Shown here piece by piece: positions 7,423-12,201 of a DNA stretch of 12,201 nucleotides. The notes under the pieces are model-generated. The model saw only the letters and a list, made by a program, of their open reading frames with translations. It was not told where the DNA came from and made no database searches. The stretch lies in assembly GCA_030626645.1 (NCBI GenBank), contig DAOUTP010000032.1:1-12201 (forward strand), in the 5' to 3' direction. Position 1 is the stretch's first letter. Each line of letters begins with the position of its first letter. Origin of the DNA: Candidatus Cloacimonadota bacterium. GTDB taxonomy: Bacteria > Cloacimonadota > Cloacimonadia > Cloacimonadales > TCS61. Made by a program: the position numbers and the translations under genes.

Positions 7423-7449
7423 GCTTATACCCTTATCCGCTTACACACA

Positions 7450-9888
7450 CTAAAATCCCAATCTCAATCCAGCCACAAAATTACGTCCGGCTGCTGGCCA
7501 GTAATAATTTGCTCCACTCCAGTCGGGTCCGCCCCATGGATCGTAATAACCTGCGGTTTCATATTCTTCATCCAGAATGTTATTAGCTTTTAGATTTAAA
7601 TGCAGATTGGTTTTACCGAATAATTTTGCAATGTTAATAACTGCACCTATATTAAGCACTTTGAATGGATCGATGGTCCGATCTTCATTTTCGGTATTAT
7701 CCAAATATTGTTTTCCCACATATTGTATTTGAGCAAAAAGGTTAAGATTATTAATATTATAAGCAAGTTTTCCATTACTAATTATACTTGGAAATCCTGA
7801 AATTGTATTTCCGGAAAGATCACTTTCTTCTCCCCAATCATACATAATAAATTCTTCAAAATAGTTATCACTATAGCTAAAATTCCCAGACAATTCCAGA
7901 TATGCAGGTAACTGCACTTTTGCAGAGAGTTCTATACCTCGGTGTACAGTTTTATCAGCATTACCACGGATTGGATCTCCATCGTCGTTTGCCCCACCAT
8001 AAGCCACGATCTCATCAGTAAAATTCATCCAATATAGATTTGCTTTCAAATCCCAAATTCCGCCTGCATAACCAATCCCTAATTCATAATCCAGTAACTT
8101 CTCTTCTTTCACGTAAGGATCGCTCCAGTTGACCTTTTCAACAACTCCATCATCGGCAAACACTGTATCTGCCACAGCAAAAAGTGGAGCCACATCCAGA
8201 TCATCCGGTCCATCCCATGTATCATAAAGTTCATTATCTGTAGGTTCTCTTTGAGACACCGAGATGTTCCCATAAATATTGAAATTATCATTCACATTAT
8301 AATTAGCTCCAAATCTGGGATTGAAAAAATTGTAATCTACCTCATAAGCATTCAGATATTCTCCGCTGAAATTACCTGATTCCAATTGTTCAAAACGGTA
8401 ATTTATATGTTGAAAATAGAGATTTGCCATGAATGACAAGTTGTCGATAGGCTTAAATATTTCATTCACATAAGCAGTAAGATATTGTTTTTCTCCGATA
8501 TAATTGTAATAATCCTGACCACTATTATAATCGATTGTATCTGCACCAATCACTTCTTTGATCTCACCCCAATGATCACTATTAAAACCACTGAGATAAG
8601 TTCCTGCAGTAAAGGTTCCTTTATTGTGACGTAGATTGTATTGAGAAACCCAGCCATAATGGTTTTTAGTTACCCATTTCTGACGGATTATATCCGCTTC
8701 ATCACCATTATCTTCTGCTACCAAACCGTGTTCCCAAAGATTGCGATCTTCTTTATATTGTTCATAAAAACCATTCCCGCGAATATAGAAAAGAGAGTTT
8801 TTGATATCCATTTTCTCATTCAAATAATAACTGTGATGCAGCTCAAAATGTGGTTGGGAAAAATCATCTACATAATTCTCGTATGTGTAAGGATTATGCT
8901 GATGGTTTTCCTCCAGATAACCTTCCCATGAAGCTTCCCAGGCAGCATGTGTGATTTCATGTCCGGTATAAAAATTAACTTCTGTGATCGACCTCTCACC
9001 TACTTTGGATAGATTTGTAAAAACAGACCAAAGATCGGAAGCAGAATTATCGCGGTAACCATCGGAAGCAATTTTAGAAAAACGGATATTAGTGCTGTAG
9101 TCACCAAACTTTTGAGCTGTTTTTAGTCCAACTTTATAAGTGTTATAACTTCCAAAAGTAGAGAAAAATTCTGTTCTATTTTCTTTTACATAAGAATTTG
9201 TCTGCATGTTCAGCGAACCGCCAAAAGTTGAGATTCCGTAAAGTGAACTTCCTACACCACGTTGGAATTGTATATCGGAAGTACTCTCAGCAAAATCCGG
9301 CATATTAACCCAGTAAACATTATGATCTTCGGGGTCGTTAAGCGGGATCCCATTTATCATCACACCAATTCGTTTCTGATCGAAACCACGAATTGTGAGA
9401 TGTGCGTTCCCAACCAGACCACCTGCATCAGAATAGGCAAATACACCCGGTACATCTTCCAGCAACATTGGAATTTCCTGTCCAAAATTATTTTGCAGAA
9501 CTTGTTCCTGAGTCACATTGGTAAATGTAATCGGTGTTTCACGATCTTTTGCTCTTGTGGATGATACTTTCATTCCAGTTATAGTCTGCGGTTTTTTTGT
9601 AAGCTGCATATTCAGAACAGATGTATCAAATGGATTGTGTTCTACAACCTTTTTTTCATAGCCAATACGTTCAAAGACAATCGTGAAAAGTGCTGGCTTA
9701 ATGAAGTTCATCTTATATTGTCCATCCGCATCCGAAGTTGCAGACAAGTTTATACTTTTCACATACACACTTACTTGAGCTATTGGTTCTCCTGTTTGTG
9801 AATCTGTGATTTTTCCAGTTAATTGTTCAGCAAAAGCCAGACTGCTGATAACAATTAATCCAATAATAATGCTTATAATTTTTTTCAT
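7450..9888 (-). CDS. TonB-dependent outer-membrane receptor, TPP-riboswitch controlled, probably for thiamin or a related compound
   Basis: From the chosen start the protein has 812 residues. A signal peptide covers 1-20 (MKKIISIIIG...LAFA). A carboxypeptidase-regulatory-like beta-sandwich follows (LTGKITDSQTGEPIAQV at 23-39 to about 95). TITGMKVSSTR (102-112) is the likely TonB-box region, and the plug runs over about 119-230, with LLEDVPGVF, LTIRGFDQKRIGVMINGIPL, NVYWVNMPD and QRGVGSSLYG. The 22-strand barrel ends in GLRLGF. Such receptors import ligands using energy from TonB/ExbBD. Ligand choice rests on the TPP riboswitch in its leader; TPP-regulated receptors of this type are known in Bacteroidota. 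The start ATG 9888 has GGGG 5 nt upstream and opens the signal peptide; an in-frame TTG at 9936 lies inside the terminator and is rejected. No partner gene lies downstream: the next gene is convergent. Confidence 0.92.
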   Translation of the reverse strand: MKKIISIIIGLIVISSLAFAEQLTGKITDSQTGEPIAQVSVYVKSINLSATSDADGQYKMNFIKPALFTIVFERIGYEKKVVEHNPFDTSVLNMQLTKKPQTITGMKVSSTRAKDRETPITFTNVTQEQVLQNNFGQEIPMLLEDVPGVFAYSDAGGLVGNAHLTIRGFDQKRIGVMINGIPLNDPEDHNVYWVNMPDFAESTSDIQFQRGVGSSLYGISTFGGSLNMQTNSYVKENRTEFFSTFGSYNTYKVGLKTAQKFGDYSTNIRFSKIASDGYRDNSASDLWSVFTNLSKVGERSITEVNFYTGHEITHAAWEASWEGYLEENHQHNPYTYENYVDDFSQPHFELHHSYYLNEKMDIKNSLFYIRGNGFYEQYKEDRNLWEHGLVAEDNGDEADIIRQKWVTKNHYGWVSQYNLRHNKGTFTAGTYLSGFNSDHWGEIKEVIGADTIDYNSGQDYYNYIGEKQYLTAYVNEIFKPIDNLSFMANLYFQHINYRFEQLESGNFSGEYLNAYEVDYNFFNPRFGANYNVNDNFNIYGNISVSQREPTDNELYDTWDGPDDLDVAPLFAVADTVFADDGVVEKVNWSDPYVKEEKLLDYELGIGYAGGIWDLKANLYWMNFTDEIVAYGGANDDGDPIRGNADKTVHRGIELSAKVQLPAYLELSGNFSYSDNYFEEFIMYDWGEESDLSGNTISGFPSIISNGKLAYNINNLNLFAQIQYVGKQYLDNTENEDRTIDPFKVLNIGAVINIAKLFGKTNLHLNLKANNILDEEYETAGYYDPWGGPDWSGANYYWPAAGRNFVAGLRLGF

Positions 9889-9918
9889 TTCAACCCCATT
9901 TATTATTTTGTATTGTTT

Positions 9919-9961
9919 AAAAACAAAAAACCACAATCCGGAAGAAAACCGAATTGTGGTT
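9919..9961 (-). terminator. Riboswitch-linked intrinsic terminator (attenuator) before the TonB receptor
   Basis: Read on the minus strand, AACCACAATTCGG (9961-9949) pairs with CCGGATTGTGGTT (9941-9929): 13 base pairs with one T.G wobble around the 7-nt loop TTTTCTT. The stem is followed by TTTTT-G-TTTTT into 9919. It lies 12 nt after the TPP aptamer and about 30 nt before the receptor start, the standard layout of a ligand-controlled transcription stop. Confidence 0.92.
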
Positions 9962-9973
9962 ACAATCTATTTT

Positions 9974-10062
9974 TATCAGTTTCCTACGCCGGCATTATCC
10001 GGATCAGGTTCAAGGGTATGTTCTCAACCGTTTGGCTAATTCCAAACAGCACCCCGTTGACA
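9974..10062 (-). promoter_or_regulatory. TPP riboswitch (THI element) controlling the TonB-dependent receptor
   Basis: Read on the minus strand. P1 can form from TGTCA (10062-10058) and TGATA (9978-9974). P2 is GGGGT with ACCC (10017-10014). P3 is a 9-bp stem closing GCTGTTTGG with CCAAACGGT around AATTAG. The pyrimidine-sensing motif is TTGAGA (10027-10022; usual CTGAGA). The P4/P5 arm has CTGATCCGGATAATGCCGG followed by CGTAGG, the pyrophosphate-sensing side. These are the fixed elements of thiamin pyrophosphate riboswitches. With TPP bound, P1 is closed and the downstream terminator should form, turning the receptor off. Confidence 0.97.
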
Positions 10063-10091
10063 GCAATTCTATAAAGAACAAATTCTTGTTT

Positions 10092-10120
10092 TAAATAAAA
10101 ATTCATGTTTTAAGTGTCAA
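10092..10120 (-). promoter_or_regulatory. Candidate sigma70-like promoter for the TonB-receptor transcript
   Basis: On the minus strand a perfect TTGACA (10120-10115) is followed after exactly 17 nt by TATTTA (10097-10092). The predicted start lies near 10085, some 20 nt before the aptamer, as needed for the whole riboswitch to be transcribed. The -10 box matches only three of six consensus bases, so this is a candidate only. Confidence 0.55.
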
Positions 10121-10145
10121 AGAATTTCTCTTTATTAAAATTTAT

Positions 10146-10171
10146 TTGACTTTAACACAACCAAATAGAAT
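10146..10171 (+). promoter_or_regulatory. Candidate sigma70-like promoter for the symporter operon
   Basis: TTGACT (10146-10151) and TAGAAT (10166-10171, five of six consensus bases) are separated by 14 nt, which is short. Transcription would start near 10178, just before the aptamer at 10184. The position is right, but the spacing makes it uncertain. Confidence 0.45.
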
Positions 10172-10183
10172 CTCACAAACTAA

Positions 10184-10267
10184 TGACAGGGGAGCTGAAA
10201 AAAAAGGCTGAGAAGTGAATATCACTTAACCCTTATAACTTATCGGGTAATGCCGATAAAGGAGTTG
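10184..10267 (+). promoter_or_regulatory. TPP riboswitch (THI element) controlling the sodium:solute symporter and BtpA-family gene
   Basis: P1 is weak: TGAC (10184-10187) with GTTG (10264-10267). P2 is AGGGG (10188-10192) with CCCTT. P3 is a short AGCT/GGCT stem around an A-rich loop. The motif CTGAGA is at 10208-10213, followed by an optional 6-bp hairpin AAGTGA-ATA-TCACTT. P4/P5 is TTATCGG-GTAATG-CCGATAA. No terminator hairpin with a T-run follows. Instead the 3' edge of the aptamer contains AAAGGAG, the ribosome site of the symporter. TPP binding should therefore hide this site and block translation (inference from layout). Confidence 0.93.
10258..10264 (+). promoter_or_regulatory. Shine-Dalgarno inside the aptamer edge; sets the symporter start at TTG 10271
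   Basis: AAAGGAG lies 6 nt before TTG 10271, the ideal distance, and no closer in-frame start fits. It sits where the conserved 3' edge (TAGGGA-like) and P1 of the TPP aptamer form, so start choice and ligand control are physically the same element. Confidence 0.75.
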
Positions 10268-10270
10268 CAC

Positions 10271-11725
10271 TTGGAATTTGAATTAACTATAGATTACAAA
10301 ACAATCTTGAGTAAATTAGATTGGTTTGTATTCTTTGGAGTTTTGCTTTTAACTTTTTTATCTGTAATTTACGGACAATATTTAAAGAAGAAAAAGGCAA
10401 ACATTTCTGATAATAATGAAATTCGTTTTTTAGATCTATTCTTAATGGGAAGACAACTCACCCTTCCAATGTTCGTGGCAACTCTGGTTGCCACCTGGTA
10501 TGGTGGAATTTTTGGTGTAACAAAAATTGCCTTCGAGCAAGGGATATTCAATTTCATAACTCAGGGAGTATTTTGGTACATTTCCTATATTTTATTTGCT
10601 TTCTTCATTGTACATAAAGTTGCAAAATATAATGCGGTTACACTTCCGGATCTGGTAGAAAAAATGTTCGGACCGAGAGCAGGAAAACTGAGTGCCGTTT
10701 TTAATTTTTTCAACGTGTTACCAATTGCTTATGTTATTAGTTTGGGAATTCTCATCCAGGCATTATTTGGAATTTCATTTCTTCAAAGTATGATCATTGG
10801 TGTCACTGTTGTAATTCTTTACACACTTTATGGTGGTTTCAGAGCTATTGTTTTTTCTGATATAATCCAATTTTTTGTGATGTGTTTAGGAGTATTTTTA
10901 ATTCTTGTATTTTCCTATAAATTATTTGGAGGGATTAGCTTTTTAAAAGCAAATCTTCCTGCCGCTCATTTCACTCTTACTGGTGGTGAGGGAATTGCAA
11001 CTACACTGGTTTGGGGATTTATTGCCTTATCCACTTTGGTCGATCCTAATTTTTATCAAAGAGTTTTTGCAGCAAAAAATATAAAAGTAGCCAAAAGAGG
11101 AATCCTTATCTCCACAGTTATCTGGATACTTTTTGATATCTGCACAACGGCTGGAGCGATGTATGCAAGAGCAGTAATTCCCGAAGCAGCTTCCGATAAA
11201 GCCTATTTGATCTATGCTCTTCAAATATTACCAGATGGCATCAGAGGCTTGGTTCTGGCAGGAATTCTGGCAACAATTCTTTCAACTTTAGATTCCTATC
11301 TATTTATAGCAGGAACAACCGTGTCATACGATATGATGCCTAAAAAATGGAGGGGGAAAGTATCACTCTATCATTTGGGAATAATCCTCGTGGGAATACT
11401 GGCAGTTCTTATGGGAATTGTATTTGAAGGGAATATTAAGGCAGTTTGGAAAACATTGGGAAGTTATTCTGCCAGTTGTTTGTTACTTCCGGTTCTTTTT
11501 GGATACATCTTCCCTGGAAAGATAAAAGATCATCAATTTGTTTTTGCCAGTGTTTTAGGTGTTATCACTGTAAGTGTCTGGAGAAATATTAATCTACCTG
11601 GATTCTGGCAAAATGTGGATGAACTGTATATGGGAATAATTGCAACTTCGTTGGGATTGGTAAGTTATGGTCTTGTTTATAAGTATTTTAAAAAGAGTAA
11701 ATTAATCAGTAATAAGCGAGGATAA
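10271..11725 (+). CDS. Sodium:solute symporter (SSS family), TPP-riboswitch controlled, probable thiamin-precursor or thiamin transporter
   Basis: From TTG 10271 the protein has 484 residues, within the usual SSS range, with about 12-13 hydrophobic membrane spans. Family marks: FLMGRQLTLPMFVATLVATW leading into GG near the first spans, the SSS signature region YTLYGGFRAIVFSDIIQF (about 184-201), DPNFYQRVFAAK (258-269), and ILSTLDSYLFIAGTT (336-350), where sodium-site Ser/Thr residues lie. It should use the sodium gradient to bring a solute across the inner membrane. The riboswitch points to thiamin, HMP, the thiazole moiety or a breakdown product; TPP-regulated SSS members have been called ThiV in comparative genomics, but I cannot show this is that subgroup. 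ATG 10250 is in frame but lies inside the aptamer and has no ribosome site. It ends 3 nt before the BtpA-family gene. Confidence 0.9.
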   Translation: MEFELTIDYKTILSKLDWFVFFGVLLLTFLSVIYGQYLKKKKANISDNNEIRFLDLFLMGRQLTLPMFVATLVATWYGGIFGVTKIAFEQGIFNFITQGVFWYISYILFAFFIVHKVAKYNAVTLPDLVEKMFGPRAGKLSAVFNFFNVLPIAYVISLGILIQALFGISFLQSMIIGVTVVILYTLYGGFRAIVFSDIIQFFVMCLGVFLILVFSYKLFGGISFLKANLPAAHFTLTGGEGIATTLVWGFIALSTLVDPNFYQRVFAAKNIKVAKRGILISTVIWILFDICTTAGAMYARAVIPEAASDKAYLIYALQILPDGIRGLVLAGILATILSTLDSYLFIAGTTVSYDMMPKKWRGKVSLYHLGIILVGILAVLMGIVFEGNIKAVWKTLGSYSASCLLLPVLFGYIFPGKIKDHQFVFASVLGVITVSVWRNINLPGFWQNVDELYMGIIATSLGLVSYGLVYKYFKKSKLISNKRG

Positions 11726-11728
11726 ATT

Positions 11729-12201
11729 ATGAAGATCATAAATGAAATAAAAAAGAGAAAAATAATAATCGGAATGATCCATGTTGATGCACTTCCCGGC
11801 ACACCGAAGAATAAACACTCCATCTCACAAATTATCTCTAAAGCAGTTCAGGAAGCAATATTGTATGAGCAAAATGGATTGGATGCAATAATCCTAGAAA
11901 ACATGCATGATGTGCCGTATCTGAACAGAAATGTCGGACCCGAAATAACTGCCTCGATGACAGCTATTGCTTCTGAAGTTAAAAAGAATATTTCTATTCC
12001 ATGTGGTGTTCAGATTTTGGCTGGAGCCAATTTGGAAGCGCTAGCAGTTGCTCATGCTACCAAATGCGAATTTATTCGTGTAGAAGGTTTTGTCTATTCT
12101 CACATTGCAGATGAAGGATTGATGAACGCTTGTGCAGGAGAGCTTATGCGATATAGAAAAATGATCGGAGCTGAAGATATTGCAGTTTTTGCAGATATAA
12201 A
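11729..12201 (+). CDS. BtpA/SgcQ-family TIM-barrel protein, N-terminal part (cut by window edge)
   Basis: 157 complete codons are visible. The start GMIHVDALPGTP (15-26) is the family hallmark, followed by LDAIILENMHDVPY (51-64), PCGVQILAGANLEALAVAHA (91-110) and CEFIRVEGFVYSHIADEG (113-130), then ACAGELMRYRKMIGA and VFADI at the cut. The family folds as a phosphate-binding-type TIM barrel. Cyanobacterial BtpA affects photosystem I; E. coli SgcQ is only predicted to be a nucleosidase or sugar-phosphate enzyme. The loop reads VQILAGAN where BtpA-like members, from memory, have NVLRND, which places it with SgcQ-like bacterial forms. ATG 11729 comes 3 nt after the symporter stop with GAGGA upstream, so it shares the TPP-controlled transcript. 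The real reaction is unknown. Confidence 0.88.
   Translation, partial: MKIINEIKKRKIIIGMIHVDALPGTPKNKHSISQIISKAVQEAILYEQNGLDAIILENMHDVPYLNRNVGPEITASMTAIASEVKKNISIPCGVQILAGANLEALAVAHATKCEFIRVEGFVYSHIADEGLMNACAGELMRYRKMIGAEDIAVFADI

Noticed and set aside
8641..9564. Plus-strand open frames opposite the TonB-receptor gene
   Set aside because: They are shadows of a well-supported receptor frame, with Ile/Phe/Cys-rich composition typical of antisense reading.
9889..9936. TTG 9936 as the TonB-receptor start
   Set aside because: It sits in the 3' arm of the terminator hairpin and would put 16 residues before a perfect signal peptide that starts at 9888.
10250..10270. ATG 10250 as the symporter start
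   Set aside because: It lies inside the conserved TPP aptamer, has no ribosome site, and adds seven polar residues; TTG 10271 with AAAGGAG fits better.

Overview
The window is AT-rich DNA from a Gram-negative (diderm) bacterium. Three outer-membrane barrel proteins with signal peptides and one TonB-dependent receptor with an N-terminal carboxypeptidase-regulatory-like domain point to the FCB superphylum. Promoter candidates look sigma70-like (TTGACA with a -10 box) rather than the -33/-7 type of Bacteroidota proper. Together with the protein style this makes a Cloacimonadota-like or neighbouring lineage my best guess. That assignment is inference; no marker gene settles it.

Left end (1-1271, minus strand): a DUF6588-like outer-membrane barrel gene is followed by a nitroreductase-family gene that runs off the window. 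The stop of the first and the GTG start of the second share one base. A 317-bp AT-rich divergent spacer follows.

Left-centre (1589-7263, plus strand): a tight gene run comprises coaBC (CoA biosynthesis), an SDR oxidoreductase, a BamA/TamA-type barrel without POTRA domains, a DUF3108 secreted protein, and queA (queuosine tRNA modification). Gaps are 5 and 3 nt and the last two junctions overlap. A 168-bp spacer carrying two repeat-like elements separates queA from birA, a biotin ligase without the DNA-binding domain. A possible 42-codon ORF overlaps the end of birA. A palindromic, probably two-way terminator then separates birA from the convergent gene on its right.

Right half (7450-12201): a thiamin-compound uptake locus. 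Two TPP riboswitches lie back to back and fire outward. The minus-strand one sits before a strong intrinsic terminator and controls an 812-residue TonB-dependent receptor for the outer membrane. The plus-strand one has no terminator; its 3' edge carries the Shine-Dalgarno of a sodium:solute symporter for the inner membrane, so it probably acts on translation. Three bases after the symporter begins a BtpA/SgcQ-family TIM-barrel gene, cut by the window end. The two transporters would carry a thiamin-related compound across both membranes when TPP is low. The BtpA-family protein is the least explained member and the best candidate for new biology here.
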